From Flaviaestuariibacter flavus (GTDB taxonomy: Bacteria; Bacteroidota; Bacteroidia; Chitinophagales; Chitinophagaceae): DNA of 64,000 bases. The notes beneath the pieces were generated by a model. It searched no databases. It worked only from the letters and a program-made list of their open reading frames with translations, and was not told the DNA's origin. Below are positions 1 through 7,034 of the stretch, one piece after another. Each line of letters starts with the position of its first letter. Position 1 is the first letter of the stretch. The stretch is taken from contig NZ_SJZI01000008.1 of the NCBI RefSeq assembly GCF_004337505.1, forward strand, positions 420,767-484,766, written 5' to 3'. The position numbers were made by a program, and so were the translations under genes.

Positions 1-754
1 CCGAGCGCACCGGCAGCAGCTGCACACCGGGCAGCGGCTTCAGGGCCACGGGGCCCGATACCAGGTGCACCTCCGCGCCGCGGGCCGCCAGCTCGCCGGC
101 CAGGGCATAGCCCATTTTGCCGGAAGAGTGGTTGCCGATAAAACGCACGGGGTCGAGTGCTTCGTATGTGGGGCCGGCGGTAACCAGCACCTTCTTACCA
201 GCCAGCTGCCGGCCCGACTCGAAAAACCGGGCGATCCAGTCGCGGATGGTCTCGGGCTCGGCCATGCGTCCCGGGCCGATCAGCCCGCTCGCCAGCTCGC
301 CGTGCTCTACGGGCAGCATCTGCACGCCCCAGGAGGCCAGCTTTTGCAGGTTGTCTTTGGTGGAGCCGTGCAGCCACATGTCTTCATCCATGGCCGGTGC
401 GATCACCACGGGGCAGGTGGCGGAGAGCCAGGTGGCAAGGAGCAGGTTGTCGCATTGACCGGAGGCCATTTTTGCGAGCGTATTGCAGCTGAGGGGCGCC
501 ACCACAAACAGGTCGGCCCAGCGGCCGAGGGCCACATGGTTGGCCCAGGCACCTTCATCAAACAGCTTGCTCAGCACGGGTGCCTTCGACAGGGTGGAAA
601 GCGTCAGCTCCGACACAAAATCCTTCGCGGCCCCGGTCATCAGCAGGCGCACCTCGGCGCCTTCCTTGACCAGGAGGCGCACCAGGATGGGAATCTTGTA
701 AGCGGCGATGCTGCCGGTGATGCCGATAAGAACCTTTTTGCCGGAGAGGGACAT
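1..754 (-). CDS. coaBC: Phosphopantothenoylcysteine decarboxylase / phosphopantothenate-cysteine ligase, partial
   Basis: Bifunctional cytosolic flavoprotein of coenzyme A synthesis. It joins cysteine to 4'-phosphopantothenate and then decarboxylates the product. The visible N-terminal 251 residues start MSLSGKKVLIGITGSIAAYK, the flavodoxin-like FMN-binding start of CoaC. APAMDEDMW near residue 125 corresponds to the family's PxMNxxMW substrate motif, with Asp where Asn is usual. VLVTAGPTYE followed by VRFIGNHSSGKMG marks the start of the CoaB ligase half. The 3' end lies beyond the window. A hairpin separates it from upstream rpoZ, so it probably has its own transcript. Family assignment is secure. 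Confidence 0.95.
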   Translation of the reverse strand, partial: MSLSGKKVLIGITGSIAAYKIPILVRLLVKEGAEVRLLMTGAAKDFVSELTLSTLSKAPVLSKLFDEGAWANHVALGRWADLFVVAPLSCNTLAKMASGQCDNLLLATWLSATCPVVIAPAMDEDMWLHGSTKDNLQKLASWGVQMLPVEHGELASGLIGPGRMAEPETIRDWIARFFESGRQLAGKKVLVTAGPTYEALDPVRFIGNHSSGKMGYALAGELAARGAEVHLVSGPVALKPLPGVQLLPVRS

Positions 755-786
755 GGGGCTAAAGATAGAAAAGCAGGCGTGAAAGA

Positions 787-878
787 ATGTTCAATGTTCA
801 ATATTCAATGTTCAATACGCAATTTTCAAGTGAGCTTTCCCTGCACCATGAAAATTGAGCATTGATTATTGAACATTT
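787..878. repeat. TTCAAT/ATTGAAC microsatellite-like intergenic repeat
   Basis: The coaBC-rpoZ gap carries iterated GTTCAAT / ATTCAAT units (787-822) and an inverted counterpart ending ATTGATTATTGAACATT (850-878). The two halves could fold into a long imperfect stem. No ORF or regulator motif is visible. Confidence 0.6.
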
Positions 879-884
879 AAAGTA

Positions 885-911
885 AAAGCCATATCGTATC
901 GATATGGCTTT
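885..911 (-). terminator. Rho-independent terminator after rpoZ
   Basis: A perfect 12-bp stem, AAAGCCATATCG / CGATATGGCTTT, has a 3-nt loop and is followed on the minus strand by TTTACTTTAAA. It ends the bamD-rpoZ transcript before coaBC. Confidence 0.8.
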
Positions 912-935
912 GTATTCAGTTGCGGTCCGCAGCGA

Positions 936-1277
936 TTAAGCAAACAGGTCGTCTTCGTTCTTGCGGTGATAAACCTTATCCTCCATGAACTCGCGGGTGG
1001 CGAGCAGGGCGGGATTGGGCATCTTCTCGTAAGCGCGCGAGATTTCGATCTGCTCCTTGTTTTCGTGCACTTCCTCCAGGCTGTCGGTGTGGCTGGCAAA
1101 CTCTTCCAGTTTGCTGTGCAGCTCCTCTTTCAGGGAGATATTGATCTGGTTAGCCCGCTTGGCGATGATGGCGATCGACTCATACACGTTGCCAGTCTTC
1201 GATTTCAACTCATTCAGGTCTTGTGCCTCAACGTTGTTTGTCTGGCTGGTGCTATGCTGGCGTCTTAGACGGCTCAT
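936..1277 (-). CDS. rpoZ: DNA-directed RNA polymerase subunit omega (Bacteroidota type)
   Basis: A 113-residue protein matching the Bacteroidota omega/Rpb6-like subunit, which helps assemble RNA polymerase by clamping beta prime. The core KSKTGNVYESIAIIAKRANQ resembles the conserved omega segment containing the N-Y/F-E-x-xxxIAKRA pattern. The C-terminal part is acidic and charged. The ATG at 1277 lies inside the 3' end of bamD (26-nt overlap), so translation is probably coupled. The bamD-rpoZ-coaBC order is common in this phylum and supports the call. A terminator follows at 885-911. Confidence 0.88.
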   Translation of the reverse strand: MSRLRRQHSTSQTNNVEAQDLNELKSKTGNVYESIAIIAKRANQINISLKEELHSKLEEFASHTDSLEEVHENKEQIEISRAYEKMPNPALLATREFMEDKVYHRKNEDDLFA

Positions 1278-2064
1278 GGGCGATTGTTTTTAACTGATTT
1301 TGCGACAAAGATAAGAATTCTTGCACCTGCTTGGTGTAGGTACTTTGGGGGAACTGGTCCAGGAAGTCGGTGCAGCCGTCGATCACCTTGCCATAGCGTT
1401 CTTCTTTTTTCTCTTCCACGCTCATCTGGGCAAACTGGTAATAGCTGCGGATCGACATGAATTTGTACATGTCGGCCTGCTGGGCATCGGGGTAATTGAT
1501 CAGGAGGGCCTCGTAGGCTACTGCTGCAGCGCGGAACTGCCCAAGGTCGAAGTAAAGCTGGGCGGCTTTCCGGTCTTTCGTCTCCAGCTTGATGCGGCAG
1601 GCGTCTACGATGGCGCCGGCTTCCTTGTTGCGGGCCGACCCGGGATGCGTGTTGATAAAGGTCTGCATCATACCCATCGCCTTGATAGTGTTGCTCTGGT
1701 CGAGCTCGGCCTTGGGCGACTGCTTATAAAACGTAAAAGCGCGCATATACTCCATTTCCTCGGCGCGGGTGCTGTGCGGGAACACCTCCACGTAGGTCTT
1801 GAACAGGTTTTCGGCGTTAACCCAGTCGCGCTGGTTATAAGCGGTATACGCGTATTTATAGTAGATGTCCTCGAATTTGGGCGTGCCCTTGAAATAAGGC
1901 ATCACGTCTTCATAGATCTCCTGGGCCCAGTTGTATTTCTTGCGGGCAAAATAATCTTCGGCCTTCCGGAGCTTGTACTCGGGGTCTTTGCTCTTCATGA
2001 CCTTGGTCACGTTATCGCAGCCCGTAATCAGAAAAGCCAGTGCAAATGCAACAATTAAACGCAT
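1252..2064 (-). CDS. bamD: Outer membrane protein assembly lipoprotein BamD
   Basis: A 270-residue TPR lipoprotein of the BAM complex, which inserts beta-barrel proteins into the outer membrane. The start at the ATG at 2064 gives a lipoprotein signal ending FLITGC. An upstream in-frame TTG at 2076 would fall inside the promoter box. TPR-like helices follow (KAEDYFARKKYNWAQEIYEDV; YKYAYTAYNQRDWVNAENLF; FDLGQFRAAAVAYEALL). The length is typical. It is first in a two-gene transcript with rpoZ. A TACCTTTG box only about 10 nt upstream of the ATG implies a very short leader. Confidence 0.9.
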   Translation of the reverse strand: MRLIVAFALAFLITGCDNVTKVMKSKDPEYKLRKAEDYFARKKYNWAQEIYEDVMPYFKGTPKFEDIYYKYAYTAYNQRDWVNAENLFKTYVEVFPHSTRAEEMEYMRAFTFYKQSPKAELDQSNTIKAMGMMQTFINTHPGSARNKEAGAIVDACRIKLETKDRKAAQLYFDLGQFRAAAVAYEALLINYPDAQQADMYKFMSIRSYYQFAQMSVEEKKEERYGKVIDGCTDFLDQFPQSTYTKQVQEFLSLSQNQLKTIAHEPSKTPA

Positions 2065-2073
2065 AAAGAGGGG

Positions 2074-2081
2074 CAAAGGTA
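2074..2081 (-). promoter_or_regulatory. Bacteroidota -7 box of bamD
   Basis: TACCTTTG on the minus strand exactly matches the Bacteroidota -7 consensus TAnnTTTG, 9 nt before the bamD ATG. No clear -33 TTTG lies at 17-23 bp. Confidence 0.6.
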
Positions 2082-2169
2082 AATATTACCGGCAAATATT
2101 CGGGTTAATGCCGAAACCCGCAAAGCGGGGCAGTTAAGATTTAACTAAAAGCCCGGGGAGCAGGTTCCG

Positions 2170-2251
2170 GGTTCTGAGGTTCTGAGGTCTTAAGGTTTTA
2201 AGGTTTGGGGATTCCGGGCTGCTTCAAATCAGACATCGGAGATCAGCGATC
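2170..2251. repeat. TTCTGAGG and ATCAGACATC microrepeats
   Basis: The bamD-ompA gap holds tandem GGTTCTGAGGTTCTGAGG and TTAAGGTTTTAAGG units (2170-2210), then an AATCAGACATC phrase (2226-2251). Both phrases recur elsewhere in the window: 21674-21711 and 24612-24652 for the first; 28978-29004, 36883-36913 and 48868-48897 for the second. Confidence 0.65.
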
Positions 2252-2255
2252 ATAA

Positions 2256-2285
2256 AATAAAAAAGCCCCTCTTTCGAGGGGCTTT
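2256..2285 (-). terminator. Terminator of the OmpA-family gene
   Basis: A 10-bp stem AAAGCCCCTC / GAGGGGCTTT with a 4-nt loop is followed on the minus strand by a TTTTATTTTATG tract. It lies 30 bp after the stop codon. Confidence 0.85.
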
Positions 2286-2315
2286 GTATTAAGGACTTAA
2301 GAGACAAGCCTTTGC

Positions 2316-4013
2316 TTAGCGACCACCGGCGCGGAGGTTCGGGTGGGGAGCCGGTACGTTGGCCGGTCCTTCTTCGCCTTCGTTGGCTGCGCGGAGGTCA
2401 ACCGTGTTGCAGTCGCCGCCGGTCTGGCCGTACTGGAAGATGAAGCGGTCTGCGCTGAGGCCTTCTTTCTCTACCATGTAGTTGATCACGGCGTTCACGC
2501 GATCCCAGCTACGCTGCTGCTCGGCTTTGGTGCTCTGGCAGTAGCCGATCACCACGATGCGGCAACCGGGGTTGTTGCGGAGGCGGGCTGCTACCGAGGC
2601 CAGCATGCTGCGGGCGTCGTTGGTGAGAGCGGGGTTGTTGCCGTTGAAGGTAACCGAGGGCAGGGAACCGAGGTTCTTGGCGCAAGCGGTGAGGCCGCCG
2701 CCGGTACCACCGGTACCGCAGCTATCGGGGCAGGGGCACTTACCTACGCCATCAGCATCAACAGGCTGGCATACGGTCGGGGTGATGAGTTCTTTATCGC
2801 GGCAGTCGGGAACACCGTCGCCGTCGGTATCGCGGCTTACACCGTGCGAGTCAACCGGGCAACCGGCGGGCGTCTGCTCCTGGTCGAACTGGTCGGTAAC
2901 ACCGTCGCCGTCGCTATCCGGAAGCGTGGGCTTCGGCAGCTTCATCAGGCGGGGGTTGCGGATCTCGCTGTAAGCGTAGTCCAGGGGGTTGAGCCACCAC
3001 AGGGGTTCGGTCGACTTGGAGCCCAGGTTAACATTGAGGCCCAGCGAAGCGAAGTTGTAGGTGTCGAAGTTTTGCGTGAGCACCGGGGAACCAGGCGTCT
3101 GCTCAGCCCAGCGCTGACCGTCGTACAGGTCGTCGTTGGTGAAGGAGAAGCGGTCTTCCAGGGCGATGTTGAAGCGGTTGTTCAGTTTGAAGGCGATACC
3201 ACCACCAACGGAACCGATGGTGCGGTAGCTCATGCCGAACAGCTTCGGACGACGCTCGCCGTAGTTCTCGGCAGAGGTCTCATACGTATTGTCCATCAGC
3301 TCGCGCAGCGCCTTGCGGGTAGCCTTGCGGGTCTTGAAGGTGTTGCCGCTGCCGCTGGCCACGGTGTTGAAGTTGTAGGGTTTTCCGTTGGCGTCCAGGG
3401 CATTCACCTTGGCATCATATACGGAGCCGCCCACACCAGCGAAGGCGTAAAGCGCGAAGCCGGTCTTGGAGCGGTGGAAGCGAACGTTGTTGAGCGTCAG
3501 CACGCCTTCCAGAACGAGGTCCTGAACGTTCGTCTTATAGTTGTAATAAACGGGAGTGATTGCGGGCGAGCCGGGGGTGCCGCTCGTGGGGCTCAGCGGC
3601 GTATAACCGGCGGGGTTGCCGATGTTCGTCGTCCAGGCCGGGTTGTTACGGTAGTTGTACGATGGGCGCCAGTTGAGACCTTTTGCTACGCCGTAAGTGT
3701 ACTCCATACGGGCGCTGAACAGGTAACCGAATGCTTTGCGCACGTGTGCGCCAAGGCCAAAACTCGGACGTGCATCCACGTCACCGATAACGTTGAAGAG
3801 ACCGCCTTTGATACCGATCTCCCACTGGTTACGGGGTTTTGCCGGGAAATTGTAGGTGCCGTTCATGAATTCAGTATGCTGCGGCATCCTGCGGGAAGGG
3901 ATTACAGAGGAGTCTCCGACGCTGGATTTACCAACCGTGGTCGTCTGAGAGAAGCCCTCCGATGCCAACAGACATAATAAGCCTGCCAGAAGAGTAACTT
4001 TTTTGCTTGCCAT
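2316..4013 (-). CDS. OmpA-family outer membrane protein with TSP3-like calcium repeats
   Basis: A 565-residue predicted outer membrane protein. The start at the ATG at 4013 gives a clean signal peptide (MASKKVTLLAGLLCLLASEGFSQ region). Residues about 40-330 look like an outer-membrane beta-barrel (alternating strands, many Tyr/Phe). Around 365-410 lie acidic thrombospondin type-3-like repeats (DSDGDGVTDQFDQ, DTDGDGVPDCRDK), then a Cys/Gly-rich linker (CPCPDSCGTGGTGGG). Residues about 450-565 form an OmpA/MotB-like peptidoglycan-binding domain with SWDRVNAVINYMVEKEGLSADRF. It probably ties the outer membrane to the cell wall, though its exact function is unknown. It has the best-formed promoter in the window and its own terminator, so it is monocistronic. 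Confidence 0.88.
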   Translation of the reverse strand: MASKKVTLLAGLLCLLASEGFSQTTTVGKSSVGDSSVIPSRRMPQHTEFMNGTYNFPAKPRNQWEIGIKGGLFNVIGDVDARPSFGLGAHVRKAFGYLFSARMEYTYGVAKGLNWRPSYNYRNNPAWTTNIGNPAGYTPLSPTSGTPGSPAITPVYYNYKTNVQDLVLEGVLTLNNVRFHRSKTGFALYAFAGVGGSVYDAKVNALDANGKPYNFNTVASGSGNTFKTRKATRKALRELMDNTYETSAENYGERRPKLFGMSYRTIGSVGGGIAFKLNNRFNIALEDRFSFTNDDLYDGQRWAEQTPGSPVLTQNFDTYNFASLGLNVNLGSKSTEPLWWLNPLDYAYSEIRNPRLMKLPKPTLPDSDGDGVTDQFDQEQTPAGCPVDSHGVSRDTDGDGVPDCRDKELITPTVCQPVDADGVGKCPCPDSCGTGGTGGGLTACAKNLGSLPSVTFNGNNPALTNDARSMLASVAARLRNNPGCRIVVIGYCQSTKAEQQRSWDRVNAVINYMVEKEGLSADRFIFQYGQTGGDCNTVDLRAANEGEEGPANVPAPHPNLRAGGR

Positions 4014-4056
4014 ACACTGGGTGTTAAGATTTGAAAAACTAAGTCCTATTAAGGAG

Positions 4057-4087
4057 CAAAAATAAAACTTGACGTGCAATAACCAAA
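4057..4087 (-). promoter_or_regulatory. Promoter of the OmpA-family gene
   Basis: On the minus strand TTTG (4087-4084), a 19-bp spacer and TATTTTTG (4064-4057) match the Bacteroidota TTTG-N19-TAnnTTTG promoter exactly. The predicted leader is about 40 nt. This suggests strong expression. Confidence 0.8.
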
Positions 4088-4180
4088 CTTTTGTAATCCT
4101 TTGCGTTAAAATACAAGTCAATTTTTCAGGCTCATCATAGCAATTCCTGTACCATAGTGTTTTATTAATCAGCGCATTTG

Positions 4181-4188
4181 TACCTTTC
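4181..4188 (+). promoter_or_regulatory. -7-like box of the polyprenyl synthase gene
   Basis: TACCTTTC is one mismatch from TAnnTTTG and lies 13 nt before the ATG at 4202. Its position argues against the alternative TTG start at 4178. Confidence 0.45.
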
Positions 4189-4201
4189 CGGCAATTTACG
4201 A

Positions 4202-5164
4202 ATGCGGCTGCCCGTTAATTTGATTGAAGATGAGTTGCGGATCCTTGAGCAAAAGTTCAAGGAGGCCGCCGCGAGCCAGGTTTCCATGCTGGACCGCATC
4301 ATGCGCTATATTGTAAAGCGCAAGGGCAAGCAGTTGCGGCCCATGTTTGTATTCCTCTCCGCCAAACTGTGCGGTAACGTCAACGAATCCACGTACCGCG
4401 CCGCTTCACTCGTTGAGCTGTTGCATACCGCCACGCTGGTACACGACGATGTGGTGGACGACGCGCCCGAACGTAGAGGCTTTTTCTCAGTTTACGCATT
4501 GTGGAAGAACAAGATATCCGTGCTCGTGGGCGACTACCTGCTTGCCAAGGGTCTTCTTTTGTCGTTGGACAACAATGACTTCCGCATTCTCCAGCTGCTC
4601 TCCGGCGCCGTCCGCAAGATGAGCGAGGGCGAACTCCTGCAACTGGAGAAGTCGCGCACCCTGAACCTCGACGAGTCGGTGTATTTCGAGATCATTTCCG
4701 GAAAGACCGCCTCCCTCCTGTCCGCCGCCTGCGCCGCCGGCGCCTTCTCCGCCTCGGGCGATGAGGAGCTCACCGCACGCATGGGCGCTTTCGGGGAAAA
4801 AGTAGGCATCGCCTTCCAGATCAAGGATGACCTTTTCGACTACGCTTCCGAAGACGTAGGCAAGCCCACGGGCAACGATATTCAGGAAAAAAAGCTTACC
4901 TTACCTCTGATCTATACGCTCAACAACGCCGACAAAGCCACCCGGCGGAAACTGATCTACATCATCAAGAACGAAAACAGGGACAAGCGGAAGGTCCAGT
5001 TTGTAATCGACGCCGTACAGCAGCACAACGGTATCGCCTATACGCAGGGCGTGATGCAGCAGTACAAGAAAGAAGCGCTCGACCTGCTGGCCACCTTCCC
5101 CGACTCGCCCATCCGGGCGGGTTTTGCCGATCTCGTGAACTTTGTAACCGACAGGAGGTATTAA
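4202..5164 (+). CDS. Polyprenyl (octaprenyl-type) diphosphate synthase
   Basis: A 320-residue trans-isoprenyl diphosphate synthase that condenses isopentenyl diphosphate onto an allylic primer to build the long prenyl chain, probably for menaquinone. KGKQLRPMFVFLSAKL is the conserved early motif. The first aspartate-rich motif is HDDVVDDAPERRG and the second is KDDLFDYASEDVGKPTGND. The length is normal for the family. The ATG at 4202 is preferred over an in-frame TTG at 4178, which would begin inside the promoter box. The stop overlaps the recJ start by one base (TAATG), so the two genes form an operon. Product chain length cannot be read from sequence. Confidence 0.9.
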   Translation: MRLPVNLIEDELRILEQKFKEAAASQVSMLDRIMRYIVKRKGKQLRPMFVFLSAKLCGNVNESTYRAASLVELLHTATLVHDDVVDDAPERRGFFSVYALWKNKISVLVGDYLLAKGLLLSLDNNDFRILQLLSGAVRKMSEGELLQLEKSRTLNLDESVYFEIISGKTASLLSAACAAGAFSASGDEELTARMGAFGEKVGIAFQIKDDLFDYASEDVGKPTGNDIQEKKLTLPLIYTLNNADKATRRKLIYIIKNENRDKRKVQFVIDAVQQHNGIAYTQGVMQQYKKEALDLLATFPDSPIRAGFADLVNFVTDRRY

Positions 5165-6885
5165 TGGATGCAAGAACGAGCCCTGTAACCGCCAAGCGCT
5201 GGCGGATGGCTTTCAATGAACAGGAAAAAGCAGAAGCCCTTTTTAAGGAGCTCCGTGTTCACCCCGCCCTGTGCCAGGTGCTGGTGCAGCGCGGCATCGA
5301 AACCTTTGACGCCGCCCGGGCCTTTTTCCGCCCGGAGCTGTCCCAGCTTCACAGCCCCTGGCTCATGAAGGATATGGACAAGGCCGTGGACCGCGTGCTC
5401 AGCGCCTTCAACCGGGAGGAAAAGATCCTGGTGTTTGGCGATTATGATGTTGACGGCACCACGAGCGTCGCCTGCATGTACCACTTCCTGTCGCGGCACT
5501 ACGACAAACTCGACTTTTATATCCCCCACCGCTACCGCGAAGGCTATGGCGTCAGCAAGGCCGGCATCGACTTCGCAGCCGAAAACGGCTTTTCCCTCAT
5601 CATTGCACTCGACTGCGGCATCAAGTCGGTCGCCCTCATCGCCTACGCGAAATGCCTCGGCATCGACTTCATCGTGTGCGATCACCACCTGCCCGACGAG
5701 GTGCTGCCCGAGGCGGTGGCCATCCTCAACCCGAAGCAGGCCGACTGCCCCTACCCTTTCAAAGAACTTTGTGGCTGCGGGGTGGGCTTCAAACTCATCT
5801 GCGCGCTGTGCGACAAAATGCAGCTGCCGATGGAGGAAGCTTACCGCTACCTCGACCTCGTGGCTACCGCCATTGCCGCCGACATCGTGTCGATGAGCGG
5901 TGAAAACCGCACTCTTGCCTTTTGCGGGCTCGAAAAGGCCAACCGCGATCCCAACCTTGGCATCCGGGCGCTTACCGAGCTCACCGGCCACGAAAAGAAT
6001 CTTGAGATTAACAACCTCGTGTTCATGATCGCCCCGCGCGTCAACGCGGCAGGTCGTATGGACGATGCCCGCAAGGCGGTGCAGCTGTTCCTTTCCGAAA
6101 CCATCGAACAGGCTAAGGAATGGGCGGAGCAGCTGCATACCGACAACAGCGAACGGAAGGTGGCCGATACCAGCATCACAGAAGAGGCCCTGTCGCTGAT
6201 CGAAGGCGACGAAACCCTGCTCAACCGCCTCAGCACGGTGCTTTACCAGCCGCACTGGCATAAAGGCGTGGTGGGCATCGTGGCTTCCCGCCTCATTGAT
6301 CACTACTACCGCCCCACCATCGTGCTGACGCAGAGCGGCGACGTGGTGGCCGGCTCGGCACGCAGCGTTTCGGGCTTCAATGTGTACGAGGCCATTCACC
6401 AGTGCAAAGACCTGCTGCTCGGATACGGCGGTCACTTTTATGCCGCCGGCATGACCCTCGCCCCGGAAAACGTGGATGCCTTCGTGGAGCGTTTTGAAGA
6501 AGTGGTGAAAGAATCGATCCACCCCGACCTGCTGGTGCCGGAGATCCTGATTGATATTGAGCTGAGATTCCGCGACATCACCCAGTCCTTCTTCAATATT
6601 CTTTCGCAGATGGAGCCCTTCGGCCCCGATAACCTGCGCCCGACCTTCATTACCCGCCGCGTGATGAACACCGGCTACAGCCGCGTGGTAAAAGAAAAGC
6701 ACCTGCGCTTCTCCCTGCGGCAGGACGGCCTCACCTTCAGCGGCATTGGCTTCGGCATGGCCGACAAAATGCCCCTGCTGGAGCAAAACAAGCCGGTCGA
6801 CGTTGTATACAAGCTCGACATCAATGAGTGGAACGGCGAAAAGAGCCTGCAACTGCGGGTTGTGGACGTCAGGTTATCGGAGTAG
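5164..6885 (+). CDS. recJ: Single-stranded-DNA-specific exonuclease RecJ
   Basis: A 573-residue cytosolic 5'-3' ssDNA exonuclease of recombination and mismatch repair. The DHH phosphoesterase core shows VFGDYDVDGTTS (about residues 86-97), LDCGIKS and VCDHHLPDEV (about 172-181), the metal-binding motifs of the superfamily. The DHHA1 part ends with GYGGHFYAAGMTL (about 420-432), and an OB-fold-like C-terminus follows. The length agrees with other RecJ proteins. It is coupled to the prenyl synthase gene by a TAATG junction. A hairpin with a T-run follows directly. Confidence 0.95.
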   Translation: MDARTSPVTAKRWRMAFNEQEKAEALFKELRVHPALCQVLVQRGIETFDAARAFFRPELSQLHSPWLMKDMDKAVDRVLSAFNREEKILVFGDYDVDGTTSVACMYHFLSRHYDKLDFYIPHRYREGYGVSKAGIDFAAENGFSLIIALDCGIKSVALIAYAKCLGIDFIVCDHHLPDEVLPEAVAILNPKQADCPYPFKELCGCGVGFKLICALCDKMQLPMEEAYRYLDLVATAIAADIVSMSGENRTLAFCGLEKANRDPNLGIRALTELTGHEKNLEINNLVFMIAPRVNAAGRMDDARKAVQLFLSETIEQAKEWAEQLHTDNSERKVADTSITEEALSLIEGDETLLNRLSTVLYQPHWHKGVVGIVASRLIDHYYRPTIVLTQSGDVVAGSARSVSGFNVYEAIHQCKDLLLGYGGHFYAAGMTLAPENVDAFVERFEEVVKESIHPDLLVPEILIDIELRFRDITQSFFNILSQMEPFGPDNLRPTFITRRVMNTGYSRVVKEKHLRFSLRQDGLTFSGIGFGMADKMPLLEQNKPVDVVYKLDINEWNGEKSLQLRVVDVRLSE

Positions 6886-6920
6886 CATCGGAAAATCACG
6901 GGAAGCACCGTATTAAAGAG

Positions 6921-6942
6921 GCATCGCTTGCGATGCTTTTTT
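6921..6942 (+). terminator. Terminator after recJ
   Basis: Stem GCATCGC / GCGATGC with a TT loop, followed by TTTTTTCTTTT on the plus strand. Confidence 0.85.
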
Positions 6943-6981
6943 CTTTTGCGAAACCTGTCCTGAAACAGTTCAGGTGATTAT

Positions 6982-7015
6982 AAAAAAAGCCGCTTCATTG
7001 CTGAAGCGGCTTTTT
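6982..7015 (-). terminator. Bidirectional terminator between recJ and the large T9SS gene
   Basis: A 14-bp perfect stem AAAAAGCCGCTTCA / TGAAGCGGCTTTTT with loop TTGC and T-runs on both strands, 20 bp past the minus-strand stop. Confidence 0.9.
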
Positions 7016-7034
7016 CTGTTATCGGCTGAAATTA

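Noticed and set aside
5161-6852. Open frame of 563 codons antisense to recJ
   Set aside because: It mirrors recJ exactly, has low-complexity His/Val/Gly-rich translation, no domain and no promoter. Long antisense frames are expected in GC-rich genes with this codon use.
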